Assembly: GCA_023374025.1 (NCBI GenBank)
Contig: SIJG01000003.1
Coordinates: forward strand, 3,898,873 to 3,962,872
From: Heterodera schachtii
Taxonomy: Eukaryota; Nematoda; Chromadorea; Rhabditida; Heteroderidae
Direction: 5' to 3'
DNA length: 64,000 bases
Shown: piece by piece, positions 35,802 through 47,499 of the stretch
How the letters are laid out: each line of letters begins with the position of its first letter
Position numbering within the stretch: position 1 is the stretch's first letter
Notes under the pieces: model-generated
Told to the model about the DNA's origin: nothing
Seen by the model: the letters and a program-made list of their open reading frames with translations, nothing else
Database searches by the model: none
Program-made: the position numbers and the translations under genes

Positions 35802-36520
35802 ATGAAGTGCAAAAACGGCAGGGGAAGTGAGGAAGGGATGATTGAAGAAAGAGAAGAGGAGTACTTTGAAGTTGGAAATTGTGGTGCCGTTTTCTGTTCA
35901 GCGGATAATGGTAAAATGAATTTTGAAGAATTCTTTTTTTTATTACCTTACGTGGAAAATTGGGCGCAAATCAAAGAAAAAAACGGAAAAATGGGCGACA
36001 ATCTGAGAAAAAAAAAACCAAGTTGGAGGGTCGTATGGGCGAAGCCACAGATGGACGACAAATGGAAAAATCTGATTTTAAAATATATGTAGTTGTAGTG
36101 AGAGAAAAGGGGCGTCGCTCATTTGGCAGCGCCCATTTGGGAACGAAAATCGTCTTTTATTTCGTATTTTCGTGTATTTGGGGTTTTCCGTTTTTCGCTT
36201 TTTTTCGCCCATTTTCAGACAAAATTTTGTGGAACGAATGGAGTTGCTACGGCGTTGAATACAGTGCACAACGCTTGAGCAAAATCCGAATGGACACTGT
36301 TGATCAGAACCGTGCCAGAGACAACTTGCCACCCCGTGCCACCGGCGATCAGTGGCAATGCACGGCACAATTTGGAAAGACTGGTGTGAGCATGAGTAGC
36401 CGTTGGTCAAAAGTGTGTAAAACACAGCGTGAAAACTTTAAAATTAATTATAAATATTTTGATCGGGTTTTCTACACAAAATCAATCGAAATAAACGATT
36501 TCCGATTAAAGATCAATTAA
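35802..36520 (+). CDS. Hypothetical protein, frame uncertain
   Basis: Two overlapping plus frames are open: 35802-36092 (acidic, EEGMIEEREEEYFEVG) and 35960-36520 (186 codons). The stretch 36219-36387 is much less AT-rich and lies between an acceptor-like TTTTCAG and a donor-like ACTG|GTGTGA; it reads DKILWNEWSCYGVEYSAQ, LSKIRMDTVDQNRARD, NLPPRATGDQWQCTAQF. This is the best candidate for a real exon. No family was recognised; the antisense frame (36425-36078, Cys-rich) is less likely because it is not bounded by splice signals. Confidence 0.35.
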
Positions 36521-37299
36521 GTTGGTCTCTAATTTTATGACGTTGAGTATATTTTTTAAAAATATGCGAGAGTTTAGGATAATTTTGAAACTCAATTTAA
36601 TCAATTTTGGATAAAATAGCTTCCCTCTTTAATAAAATTAAAAATGCTAATAATATTTTTTCAAATTTAATTAATTTACTCGTCAGCAATAAAATGCAAA
36701 AAAGCCAAACAAAGTGAGAGAGGGATGGTGGTAGAAGATAATGATGAGGAACAAAGCAGCAGCAGCAGCAACATTTGAACGCATTCGGCCCATGTAGTTG
36801 TCCAAAAACCTAAAAAAATTTTTTTAAAAAAAATCATAAAATTCGCCTTCGGACTTAACCAATTGAAAACGCCGTTAAGTTGTGGCAAAAAGTTAGCCAT
36901 AACTTTACTGAAAAGCAACAAAAAAATTTTAATGCTCGATATCATTCGATATTCAAAAAAGTTATGACTATGTTAGTTGAATCGTTCTGCTTGTTTCGGA
37001 ACAAAGCTCTTTGGAAGAAAAAGTTGTTTTATAAATTATTTTTCAATGAAATTACCACAGGAATTTCTGTTGCAATGGACTGGCAAATTTTTGTCGCCAC
37101 TGATTTCGAGGTTTTCGTGACAAGTGATAGCATTCCGAATTTTGTTTTTTTTTTGGAAATTCAAACGCACCTTAAATTAAGCCATTTTAATTTATTTAAA
37201 AATTGAACCCATATTCAACAAAACTGACCAAATTAATATATTTTTTAGTTTGCAGAAAATAATTTTAAAAATTTAGCAGTCCATTTAAGAATTAATTAA

Positions 37300-39060
37300 T
37301 TAAAAATGGAAGAAGTGATCGGTATTTTCAGTTCTTATGCCACCCTAATTTTCGTACTAATTCGGGGCTGTACCCGCTACAATTTCCGAGTTGTTGGTGA
37401 ATTTTTACATTTGGCCCAATTGCAGGGGTGCGATCGAAAATTTTCAAAATCAGAACATTGGGCTCAAAAAATCAGATTTTGGGGTCAAAAATCAGGACAT
37501 TTTGCTTTATTGCTTAAAACAGTTATTTTTACAATTTATTCGATCAAAAATATATAAATATTATATTTTTCACCTCACATGATCATTTTTAACAATTTTG
37601 GTGAGGAATGACAAATCGTACATTTCAATGCATTCGGGATCAAAAATCAGATTTTTAACAATTTTTTGCGGCGCATTTTTCCAAAAAACTTGATGGGGGA
37701 TGGACAGGGGCGTCTGGTGGCGCCGAGAGGCGCCGCCGGGAAAAATTTTGTAATTTTAATGCGATTTATAAAATTTTTAAGAGCATCGAATGATATCAAG
37801 ATTACTTACTTTTGTTGATTCTAAGAAAGTCTTGACCAGAATTTTTGATGATCAATCTTATTTTATGTCGAATGAAAATTGTTTAGGTTTTAATTTTCTT
37901 GATAACAATCAATAGCAATAGTGTTTCGGACTGATTTGCAAAATTTCAAAAATTTTTGTTAAGGTTTCAAAAAAGTTATGACTATAGTATGTCAGTCGAA
38001 TCGTTCTACAATTGAATGTTTAGCGAAAACGGAACAATAAAATAATTTTTGTTTATCAATTTTGAGAAAATTTTTCAATACTTAGTGGAGTGTATTTTTT
38101 GAAATTTTTTCAAGTGATTTTTTAGGGAGTGTATTTTCCCGATTTTATTGCATTTTAATGGAATTTTTCGGAAAAAAGTGCTAAAAAAGGAACTAAAACG
38201 GCAAAATGCCAAAAAGAATTAAAAGCTTAAATTATTTTTGTGTTTAAAAAATAAATTAACTAGTTGATTAATTACAAAATCAAAAATCACAACAAAATTT
38301 CTGTACCAACACAGTTTTTCATATGGGAGAATTTTGAAATGTTTAAGAAATGCACCATAACATCGTGAAGGCATTAAAATTAAGATTTTTAAAAATCACT
38401 TAATTTTTATCAAATTTGAACAAATTAACAAATTTATGGCCAAAACAGCTATCGAATGATACTAACAAATGTTGGATTTGGATGACAAAGAAAAAAAGTT
38501 ATAGCCAAAAACTTGCCGGCCCAAACGTTGGGGCCCAATTGAGCTGCTCCGTATTAATTAAATGGAAAATTCGAATAAAATTATGATCGACATTTAGAGA
38601 ACAGGAAAACACAAATTCAATAAAACAGAAATTTTTTTTATTAAAATTAGGAAAAATAAAATAAAATATTTTGAATCCTTTTAAATGTGCTATTCATCCG
38701 AAAGTTCTTCGCTGAGCTGGTCAATTACCAAATAAATTCGGACATATTAAAAAATTCAGAATAATTCTATCCCACTTCAAATTGTCTATTGGATGGATGT
38801 TCATGCTTGTCACAATTATCCAGAAATTTTGGCCCCAACTGTTTGATAATTTATTCCAAAAGCGATGAAAGTAGTAAATGTCAATTTTACTGAATTTTAT
38901 TTAACAAATTAGTTATTTTCGTGTTTAAATTGAACATCAATTTTAAAAGCATTTGATTTCCTTCAGTTTATCCGCCAGCATTTTGTTAGTTCGACAAGAA
39001 AATCATTAATGCAAAAAAAGTTTGCTTAAGTGAATGATATCTAATATTTTTTTTTCACAA
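37300..39060. repeat. Gene-poor stretch of element scraps
   Basis: It contains a GC-rich hairpin copy (37716-37737), the recurrent AAGAGCATCGAATGATATCAAG phrase (37780 and 38448), a TGTATTTTTTGAAATTTTTT segment (38090) that is the inverse of 51950-52060, and a GGCCCAAACGTTGGGGCCC foldback end (38520). No gene is visible apart from a short SPRY-like scrap near 37090-37180 on the minus strand. Confidence 0.45.
37716..37737. repeat. GC-rich hairpin module, copy e
   Basis: GGTGGCGCC-GAGA-GGCGCCGCC: the stem is kept through a G-T wobble at position 3. Confidence 0.75.
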
Positions 39061-39084
39061 ATAATAATTTTTAATTTTCAGATT

Positions 39085-39294
39085 TGCTCAATTGGATTAA
39101 CCGAAGCGATGCCATTGGACGGATGGACAAAAACGATGGCAATTTTTGACAAATGAGTGTGAAAATGGACAACTGAATTTTTCTTGTAGTCGGTGTGGCA
39201 TTAATTTTACCACTCAACGGATAATTTTGACAAAGAATGGCCAAGTTGGACTATTCCGAGTTTCTACAAATACTAAATAATAAAAAATAAAACA
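39085..39294 (+). pseudogene. SPRY-domain scrap, plus strand
   Basis: The last part reads INFTTQRIILTKNGQVG, matching the IIFTKNG segment near the end of SPRY exon 3, after a frame change at VVGVG. No neighbouring exons on this strand. Confidence 0.45.
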
Positions 39295-39393
39295 AATTAA
39301 AAAAAACAAATTTATAAAAGTACATTTAAAAGAACAAAATAATACAAGAATGATCGATAAAAGTGATCACTTGTGAATATTTCACCATTTAGA

Positions 39394-40212
39394 GAGCATC
39401 CAAATCAAATTTGAAATTGGACCCAAAATTCGCCTCAATTTTTTCGACAATTAAAACAAAACAAAAAAACCAATTAACATGAAAATGGTAATTTAAAAAT
39501 TATATTTAATAAATTATATAGTTATTTGACAACCCAAACGAAGTCCATTTTTGGTGAAAATGATCTGCCGAGTGGCCGAACTGACGCCAATTCCTACAGT
39601 ATCACCTTCACCGTAGAATATTCACGATTTGTTCCTTTTTCTTTTCCATTAATCCAGATTTTGCCATCACTATCAAATGCATAAGTGCCCTTTTCATTTC
39701 GAATTGTTCCATCCAATTTGTTCTGCTGTTTGACTGCAAATCCGATGCTCATTCTCTTATAATGGACATTGAGACTTTTGTTGCCAATTATTTTGAGATT
39801 CTCATCACAAACATTGGCATCCCAATAATTTTGTCGGAAATTTGAAGATGCCTTAAAATAATTCATTTGTAAATAAAATTGATTAAATATACAATTAATG
39901 AAAATAATATTTAAAAATATATTTCTACCCCTTAATTTACCTTTCTTTGCTTTGGTTCTTGCTCTAATGCACAATTTTTTCCACAATTTTCTTCTGATCA
40001 TTTTGTATTTTTGAAAATTGATCCGCAGTTGCTTAAAAATCAAATTAATTTTTAAATATAAAAGGAAACATTTAAAATTGATAAATTTAATTTTCGTTTC
40101 AATTTATCCTCGCCATTTGACTGTTCTTTTTGCTGCTTCTCCATTTCACTGATTTTTTCCAAAATTTTCTTCTGATCATTTTGTAATTGCGAGAGCTTTT
40201 CCTCGCCAGCTT
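39394..40212 (-). pseudogene. SPRY gene remnant with fused SPRY exons
   Basis: Minus strand in order: coil exon about 40210-40117 (AGEEKLSQLQNDQKKI), coil exon about 40035-39950 (ATADQFSKIQNDQKKI, then a one-base shift), then 39868-39594 reading RQNYWDANVCDENLK ... SLNVHYKRMSIGFAVK, and the last-exon scrap about 39440-39394. The first and third SPRY exons are joined without an intron while the second (WRSVFAK) is missing. A base is lost in EYS(Y)GEGD, and KNGLRL is followed by the normal donor. It is dead. Confidence 0.7.
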
Positions 40213-40557
40213 AAAACATAAATGAATTATTTATTAAAATGGACGGAAAATAATATTTAATCCGTTATAAGAAAATTTCAAATATTTAGAACAATTTTAC
40301 TCATGGCTCCCAGATTAAGATTTTCAAAAGCCTCATTTTTGATCAAAAAGCTTCATAAAAATTTATTCAAAACACGCCTTCAAATGTTTAAATGTTATAT
40401 TTTTGATTGTGCACCAGGGACGGTCCCAGGATTTGGATTTGGGGGGGGGGGGGTGAGGTAACCCCTTGCCCCGGGCGACGAATTTTTTTTTTTTTGCTTT
40501 TCACACCATTTTTTGCGGCGGTTTTTCCTAAAAACTTTTGAGAGACAAGGGGTAGCG

Positions 40558-40579
40558 ACAGTGCCGATAGGCGCCGCCG
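40558..40579. repeat. GC-rich hairpin module, copy f
   Basis: ACAGTGCC-GATA-GGCGCCGCC: left stem partly lost. Preceded by a G-run (about 40441-40453) and followed by GGGAAAATTTTTTG. Confidence 0.65.
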
Positions 40580-40724
40580 GGAAAATTTTTTGTAATTTTT
40601 AATGCGATTTGTTAACAGATTTGTCCACAAAAATGGCCAAATTTTGCGATTTGAGTCGATCAAAAAATATGGAGTTTTTGGGTCCGGAAAAATTGAAATT
40701 TTTGACTATTTTTAAGCGATTTTC

Positions 40725-40830
40725 ATTAAAAAATAGTTGTTGATGCTCAGCAATCGATTCATTGTTTCCATCAAATTGTCCATCATTTTTCAAATTAATT
40801 GCATCGCCATTCACTTCAAAAAATATATAA
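40725..40830 (-). pseudogene. Scrap of the gene G exon 2 family
   Basis: The minus strand reads EVNGDAINLKNDGQFDG, NNESIAEHQQ, closely matching exon 2 of gene G at 58962-59041 (EVNGDAISLDNDGQFDG). It is alone, next to a hairpin-bearing repeat. Confidence 0.6.
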
Positions 40831-41379
40831 TTAAAAATTTTCTTTAATTTCACATTCCAAAATTTCAGTTTTTCCTAATTTCCCTTTTTTCATCATTTCC
40901 CCCATTTTCTGCCGATGTGAAATCAGGGCTTCGATCTCAAAATTTTGAAAATCCTTAATTCAGCCATTGAAAATTTTCATTTGATGGTTTTTTATACAAC
41001 ATAATAGAAACCAGAATTTGTGCTTGTCAACAACTGATTGACCAATACATCACTGCTAAAAACTGTCTTGGAATGTAACCAAAAAATTAACAGCTTTATC
41101 GATGGTTGAATCAAAAAGGTGGTTGAATTAATGAAAAATAATTAAAGATTTAAAGTCATTTGTTTGCTTTTTAAAGTAAATTATGTATTTTAATTTTTTG
41201 CTTTAAACTTTTGGCTTTTATAAAATAGAAAAAGAATGGAAATGTTAAATTTTATAATATTAAATGACCATTTTTCTGATGAACTATAAAAAACAGATTT
41301 ATAATTGTATAAGAAGCATGCCATTAAATGGTTGAAAAGAAAACAAATCGATCAGTTTAAGTAATGTTTTCTTCTTCCT

Positions 41380-44300
41380 TCAGAGAGTTGCCAAATCGAA
41401 TTTGAAATTGGGCCCAAAATTCGCCTCAATTTTGTCACCAGAGTCAAACAAAGTAACGAATGGATACAAAGAATAGTCAGCAAAAGATGGAGCAACGAAA
41501 AGACCGGAGGAATCTGTGAAAAAGTTAAGGAATTTAATTTGGATATTATGAACTTACTCAAAAACCATCAAAATTATGGTTTGGTTAAGAGAAACAACAA
41601 ATTTTTAATTTCTTGTTATTATTAAATAGACTTAAATGTGCTCGAACAGCCTGCAAATTTAAAAATTTCGTTAAGTTTTAAAAATATATTGACCATAAGT
41701 ATTCGGAAAACCTTTTTTGGCCATAACTTTTTTGAAATTTTTCAGGCGAATAGAGAATATTTGGGACTATAGAATGATACCAAGAACGAAAAATTTGTAT
41801 TTTTTGTCAAAATTTTATTATGATGATTTTTGAGCAACATATTACCGAAATTTTAATTAAATATTATTTATTTGCCAACCCAAACATTGCCCGTTCCACG
41901 TGAAAAAGAGCTGTCCACTGATTAAATGAACACCAATTCCTACGGTATCACCAACACCGTAGTAATATTCGTCATTTCTTCCTTTTGTTTCTCCGTTAAT
42001 CCAAACCGAGCCATCACTTTCCCAAGCATAAGTGCCTTTCTTATACTGAATTGTTTTATCCAATTCTTCTTGCTCTTTGATGGCGAATCCGAAGATGGCA
42101 GAACTGAAAAATTAAGAATTTAAATATTAACACTTTTTAAAATTCTGAAAATACATTCAAATTTCCAAATTCTCTTACATGTATTGCATTTTCATATTTT
42201 TAATTGAAATTTCATAGTAACAAATGTCGGACGAAGACTCGTTCTGCAAAATCGGAAGTTTTGCGAAGACGGAATGCCCACAACCTTTGAAGAAAAATTA
42301 TTTTATAAATACTTTAGGTGAATTACCAGAAAAAATTCCCTTATAATGGACAGCTAAACTATCGTTGCCAATGATTTCGAGGTCGTCGCTACAAGCGTTA
42401 GTGTCCCAACAATTTTCTTGGAAATTTAAAAGCATCTTAAAATAAAAATTGATTTTAAGCTAAAAAAAATTCTAAATTCTTAGAAAATTATGTTTTTTAT
42501 AAAATAAATTTTCATTATTTCCCCATTTCCCTTAATCCACCTTTCTCTTTTGCTTCGGTTCTTTTTCCATTTCACTGGTTTTTCCCCAAAATTTCTTCTG
42601 ATCATTTTGCAATTGTGAGAATTGGTCCGAAGTAGCTAAAAAGGTGCTTGCGCGTTTTATAAAAACCGCCACCCAGTCGCGTTTTATAAAACCGCCAGTC
42701 GCGTTTTATAAATCCGCCAATGGGTTTGAAAACAAAAATGGGTAAAACAAATAAATTCATAACTTTGCTTAAATTCACTCAAATTAATATATAATGGTAC
42801 CATTCAATAGCTCTAGGTGTTCTCTATCAGAATATAATTTTCTAAAATTTTTTACTTAAATATAAAAAAAGTTATAAAGCATTGAACATGCTATATTTTT
42901 TGCAAGCGTTATGCATATATATTTGCAATCATTTAAAATTTATAAGTGTTTAAAATGCAATTATCGCAAAACTGATTTATATATTTGATAGCCCTAAGAA
43001 TTCTCTATTTACCTCTAAAATTTCAGAAAGTTTCATTGAGTTTCAAAAATGTTCTGGGCAAAAAATTCTGATTTAAAATTTTTTTGAAATTTTATGACAT
43101 AACTTTTTTTATATTTAAGTAAAAAATTTTAGAAAATTATATTCTGATAGAGAACACCTAGAGCTATTGAATGGTACCATTATATATTAATTTGAGTGAA
43201 TTTAAGCAAAGTTATGAATTTATTTGTTTTACCCATTTTTGTTTTCAAACCCATTGGCGGATTTATAAAACGCGACTGGCGGTTTTTATAAAACGCTCCA
43301 GCACGGCTAAAAATAATTAAAATAATTTTTATAATTTATAAGTGAATAAATATAAAATTATATCCTTTGAGCTTTCTTATAAGTGATAATTTCTTCACCA
43401 AAATTTACTCGCCTTTGGTCATGTTTTCGTACTGCTTCTCCAATTCAGTGACTTTTTCCACAATTTTCGGCAATTGTTCCGCAGTAGCTTAAAAGCGAAT
43501 CAATTTTTAAATTTAAATGTAATTATTTAATATTGCCAAATTAAAATTTCTCCTCGCCTTTTGATTGTTCTTTTTGCTGCTTCTCCAATTCAATGATTTT
43601 TTCCACAATTTTCTTCTGATCATTTTGCAATTGTGAGAATCGTTCCTCAGCTGCTTAAAATAGAAAACAATTACTTACTTTAAAAAATGTAAAATTTGTA
43701 TGTTTTTACCATATTAAAAAATATTTTCACCATTTGATTTTTAAAAGTTTTTTTAAGGTTGAAAAGATGTCAAAATCGGGTTTTTTGACAATCGGGTTTT
43801 CTGACTTTAAAACCCCTGGGGTGATTTTCTCGAAAATTAAATCCAAGTAAATTTTAAAAGAGAATCCATTTGCGCCGGACAAGAGGTGGAAATCCAACCT
43901 CAAACTTTATTATTTAAAATTGAGTTAATTAACTTTTATAGAAGTAATGATCGAAAAATATAAGTTAGCTTAAACTTAGTCTAATTAATCAATCTTGGTA
44001 TTAGAATTATAGCACTACATGTCCCCTAACATATTTATTTTTTTTTAATCTAAGAAAAATTTTACAAAAAAGTTTACCCAAAAAGTCAGAAAAATTTAGA
44101 CAATATTTTTGTCCCCTAAAATTTTTGAAACACAACCGAATAATGGAGAAATCTTTTGGCTAATTTTTGTTCGTAAAAATAAAAAAAGTTTTCTTACTAA
44201 TCAGAAGCGTATAATTAAATTTGCATCCCTTATAATTAGTTCAATAAAATTTTAAATTATCCAATTCTTTTAATTTGAAATTCATATTTTTCTTCTCACC

Positions 44301-44732
44301 CTCTTTTTGCTCTTCCATTTTGGCCATCTTCTTCTTCAAGGCTTCCAATTCATCCATCATTTCTCTTTGCTTCGATTCAGCTTTTAATGCCTTCTGGAAT
44401 AAAAGTTAAAAGTTTTTTCTTTTTTGAATTTTATATTCTAAGCTATGCAATTTTATTTAAAACCCACATTTTCGAACTCCAATTTGGCGACGGTAAGTTC
44501 CATTTCCATTTTGGCACATTTTTCATTCAATTTCTGTAAATTAAGAACGGGATAACTTCTTCAAACTCATATCAAATCTCATCAAAATCACCGTCTGCTG
44601 CTGCTGTTGTTGTTGTTGTTGTTGTTGTTGGAGATAATCAGCAACCGAATTCGCACTGCTTCCCTCAGTTTGGCCATTGTCATTTCCCCCCAATGATGAC
44701 TGAACAAAAGAATCTTTTCGTCGTTTCGGCAT
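41380..44732 (-). CDS. Coiled-coil/SPRY domain protein, gene A', intact
   Basis: Ten exons on the minus strand: 44732-44592, 44533-44468, 44393-44300, 43653-43558, 43487-43413, 42635-42541, 42435-42327, 42284-42179, 42103-41880, 41513-41380 (stop TGA). Phases agree throughout and give 379 residues. Order: basic start MPKRRKDSFVQSSLGG, a 12-residue Gln run, coiled coil of about 150 residues (KCAKMEMELTVAKLEF, QLQNDQKKIVEKIIELEK), then SPRY (ENCWDTNACSDDLEI, GHSVFAKLPI, GTYAWESDGSVWING, YYYGVGDTVGIGVH, KIEANFGPNFKFDLATL). Exons 4 and 5 end at AAAG|GCGAG, so they appear to use GC-AG introns. A 663-bp inverted-repeat element (42643-43305) sits immediately upstream of exon 6 and duplicates its acceptor. 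SPRY domains mediate protein binding; the partner cannot be told. No signal peptide is seen at the chosen start; an open frame continues upstream to 44864 but includes an intron-like TTTCTTTCAG. Confidence 0.85.
42643..43305. mobile_element. Palindromic (foldback) element, CGTTTTATAAAACCGCC family
   Basis: Arms of about 220-250 bases are near-perfect inverted copies: GCGTTTTATAAAAACCGCC, AACCCATTGGCGGATTTA and the AGCTATTGAATGGTACCAT segment on both sides. Exact 8-bp target duplication GCTAAAAA (42635-42642, 43306-43313). No transposase ORF. In gene A' orientation the duplicated bases read TTTTTAGC, the 3' splice site of exon 6. A scrap of the family lies at 24690-24780. Confidence 0.92.
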
Positions 44733-45019
44733 TTTTAAAATCGATTGGATCTGAAAGAAACGAAATAAAAAAACAAAATGAATACATAAATCGTGGAAAA
44801 GCGTTGGGTAGAGATCGGAGAGTGAATTTATGACTGTGACTGCACTGTTTTCTTTCACAAGCACAGAGACTGGTGAACTATTAAAAACAAAATATTAGTC
44901 AGAGATGAAGGAAAGGGCTAGAGAAATCATACAATTCATAGCAGTTATATTTAAGACAGAGATTGTGAAAAAGGTCAAACAAACAAATTAGGTATTATCG
45001 AGTTGCATTATAGGCCTGC

Positions 45020-45310
45020 TCCACAGACTCCCGGACAATACGTCATAAACAATCCGTCAGCAAAATTTATTTTTAAACACCAGATTTCATTTTAAATCAG
45101 TGAAAATTAAAACTCATTTTTCGTGCGTATTAGGGCACTAGCATGTTAGCAAAAGAAGAAGGCATATGAATCAGGTCTCTAATGATCAATTAAATTATTA
45201 AGTAACGAAAAATGTTTTAAAATATATTCAAATTTATGATTTTTGATCATTGCTTAAAAAATTTTCTGACAAATCATTTACTGACGGATTGTCTGGACCC
45301 CACTCCAAAG
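45020..45310. repeat. Possible foldback segment and AT-rich gap
   Basis: CCGGACAATACGTC...CAATCCGTCAG at 45030-45060 pairs with CTGACGGATTGTCTGG at 45279-45295. No target duplication was found and no gene is visible. Confidence 0.4.
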
Positions 45311-45469
45311 TGCAGAAAAGAGCCCAGTACTATCACAGTGTTACTTTTTGGGGAACGGGAAATGGCGTTGGCATTGGCCAAATGCCATCAGATGTAAGGA
45401 ATAAGCTGACTGGCGGTTAAAACTGGAAAGCGGGATTTACTTGAGAAGGAATAATTTTTAATATAAACA

Positions 45470-45530
45470 ACAACCCAAACGAAGTACATTTTTTGTAAAA
45501 ATGATCTGCCGATTTGCCAAATTAATGGCA
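45470..45530 (-). pseudogene. SPRY-domain scrap
   Basis: The minus strand reads INLANRQIIFTKNVLRLG, the end of SPRY exon 3, with nothing else of the gene nearby. Confidence 0.45.
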
Positions 45531-45774
45531 TTTTTCTTCCAAAAGTTGGTTGGGAAAAGCAAATCAACTTTAATTATATTTTAATAAAAAAAATAGAAAA
45601 GGTTGAAATTTGTTCATGTTTCCTTTATATAATAATGGCAGAAATTGGCAAAAAAAAAAATTGATCGCCGACGAACGGATGAATAAATTGTAAATAAATT
45701 GGTGTAAATAATGACGGATGGAAAACATTGTTCAAAATAAAGGCAGACAGAAAACATTGACAGATCCTTGGGAG

Positions 45775-46685
45775 CAGGCTGCACGAAATTTCGTGTCGTT
45801 TTCGTTTCGTCCTTCATTTTCGGCACTTTTTGAGTTTCGTTTTCGTGTTTCGTTTTCGTCCGTCAAAAAATTTTCGTTTGGTTTTTGTTTTCGGTTTCGA
45901 AAATTTTAAATTTTCGTTTCGTTTTCGTTTTCGAGTTTTAAAATTTTGCTTTTTCGTTTCGTTTTCGGTTTCGTCAGAGCAAAATTTAGACGAAAAAGGT
46001 ACGAAAAAGCACTGGTAAGAATAGAGTCTATTGGTAGATATATTTTTTTTTAATTGGCATTCTGTTCTATTTTTTTAAATTTCCTCAAGGCTATTTTTCT
46101 CATTTGGTTTCTTTTGCGTGTTCTTAATTTTTATCATAACATCTTTTCAAATATTTAAGCCTCTTAATGTCTTCCAAAAGCAAATATCTCCAATATTTTA
46201 ATTGCGACACAACTCCAAGCGGCAATTTATGGATTTGCCGTTCTGAAAATTGCAGCTATAAATTTGAGTCAAAGAAATTGTCCGGGTACCCAATGGCTCT
46301 CTTCGTTCACACTTAAAAAATCATCATTTGCAAAAATTGAAAGAATTGGACGAAAAAGATAAGGCTGCAGAAAGCCTTAAGAATAAGGAAGCTGACCCGA
46401 GACAACCGACGTTAAAACGAATTTTTGCAACTTCAAGCCCAATTTATGGATTTGACACTGAATGAAATAAGTTCAAAAAATTTTCGGTTTTTTCGTTTCG
46501 TTTCGTACGAAAACTGTTATTTTTTCGTTTTCGTGTTTCGTTTTCGTCCGCCAAAATTTTTTCGTTTCGTTTTCGGTTTTCAAAATTTTATTTTTTCGTT
46601 TCGGGTTTCGTTTTCGTACCGAAGGCCCTTTTTCGTTTCGTTTTCGTATACGAAAATTTTTTTTAAAAGTTTTCGTGCAGCCCTG
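45775..46685 (+). mobile_element. hAT element remnant with BED zinc-finger coding region
   Basis: Ends CAGGCTGCACGAAA and TTTTCGTGCAGCCCTG, with an exact 8-bp duplication CTTGGGAG (45767-45774, 46686-46693). Both sides are arrays of TTTTCGTTTCGTTTTCG. The centre (about 46170-46465) is coding-like: MSSKSKYLQYFNCDTT, NLWICRSENCSYKFES, then after a frame change LKNHHLQKLKELDEKD and DPRQPTLKRIF, stop at 46463. Two Cys followed by HH with the usual spacing and a basic tail match a BED zinc finger, the DNA-binding start of hAT transposases. The catalytic part is absent and the frame is broken, so the element depends on a transposase from elsewhere. Confidence 0.88.
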
Positions 46686-46699
46686 CTTGGGAGACGGGG

Positions 46700-47140
46700 A
46701 AAATGAAACCAAATAGGCACTATTTTTGAAAAAATAGGTAATTTTTGCAATAAAATTTGGGAAAATACACCCGACCCGAAAAAATTTTAGAAATACCTCT
46801 AAGAATTGAAAAATTTTCTCAAAAATTGATCTCCAAAATCTAATTTTTTTTTTCATGACAAAATTTTAGATTTAAAAATTTTCCTTATTTGAAAAAATTA
46901 TAAAATGTTTATTTTTAATCATTTAAATGACCAAATAAACTTTTTGATTAAGTTTTACGTGTTTTGCTCCCTAAAAATCCTTAATAAAAATTTTTTTAAA
47001 TGGTGTCCAAAAAGTGTTAATTTTTGCTGCCTTTTTCAAAATTTTCGTGCCTTTTTTGCCATTTTTTAATTTTTTATGCATTAAAACATTCTTATAAAGT
47101 ATAAAATAACACTTGTAAATAATTGATTTATATTTTAAGC
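46700..47140. repeat. Repeat-derived gap
   Basis: It contains an AAATACACCCGACCCG ... ACCTCTAAGAATTGAAAA phrase and GCCTTTTTCAAAATTTTCGTGCC words, shared with 51690-52340. No gene is visible. Confidence 0.4.
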
Positions 47141-47146
47141 TGCTGA

Positions 47147-47420
47147 GGAAAAATTCTCAAAATTACAAAATGATCAGAAGAAGTTTTTTAAGCCATTACG
47201 GGTCAATTTTCAAAAATTTTGGAAAAAACCAGTGAATTGAAGAAAGAACAAAAACAGAAAAAGATGAATTAAGGGCTAAAAAAAAGTAATTTTAAAATAT
47301 TTTCTTTAATTGTATATGTAAGCAATTTTATATGGAATTTGAAGAACTTATAAATTTCCAAGAAAATTATTGGGATGCCAATCTTTATCAAGAGAATCTC
47401 GAATCTTAACTTATAATCAT
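47147..47420 (+). pseudogene. SPRY gene scrap (coil exon and SPRY start)
   Basis: A coil exon AAEEKFSQLQNDQKK (from 47150) is interrupted by an inserted stretch. A later piece near 47355-47400 reads NFQENYWDANLYQENLES. Stops and frame changes are present. It points toward, and nearly touches, gene D on the other strand. Confidence 0.55.
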
Positions 47421-47499
47421 TAATAATATAATTAATTCAAATTTTATGCGAAATCTGTAAAATTAGCACTTTTTACGAAACGATACAGCACGAATTTAC

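Noticed and set aside
36676..36945. Minus-strand frame with a Leu-rich run (LLLLLLCSSS) as a signal peptide
   Set aside because: It comes from a CAG/CTG repeat; no downstream coding sequence or splice site supports it.
45788..46640. Phe/Arg-rich open frames (FVFRFRPS type) and the antisense Lys/Glu-rich frame
   Set aside because: They arise from TTTTCGTTTCG arrays of the hAT element; only the central BED-finger part looks like a protein.
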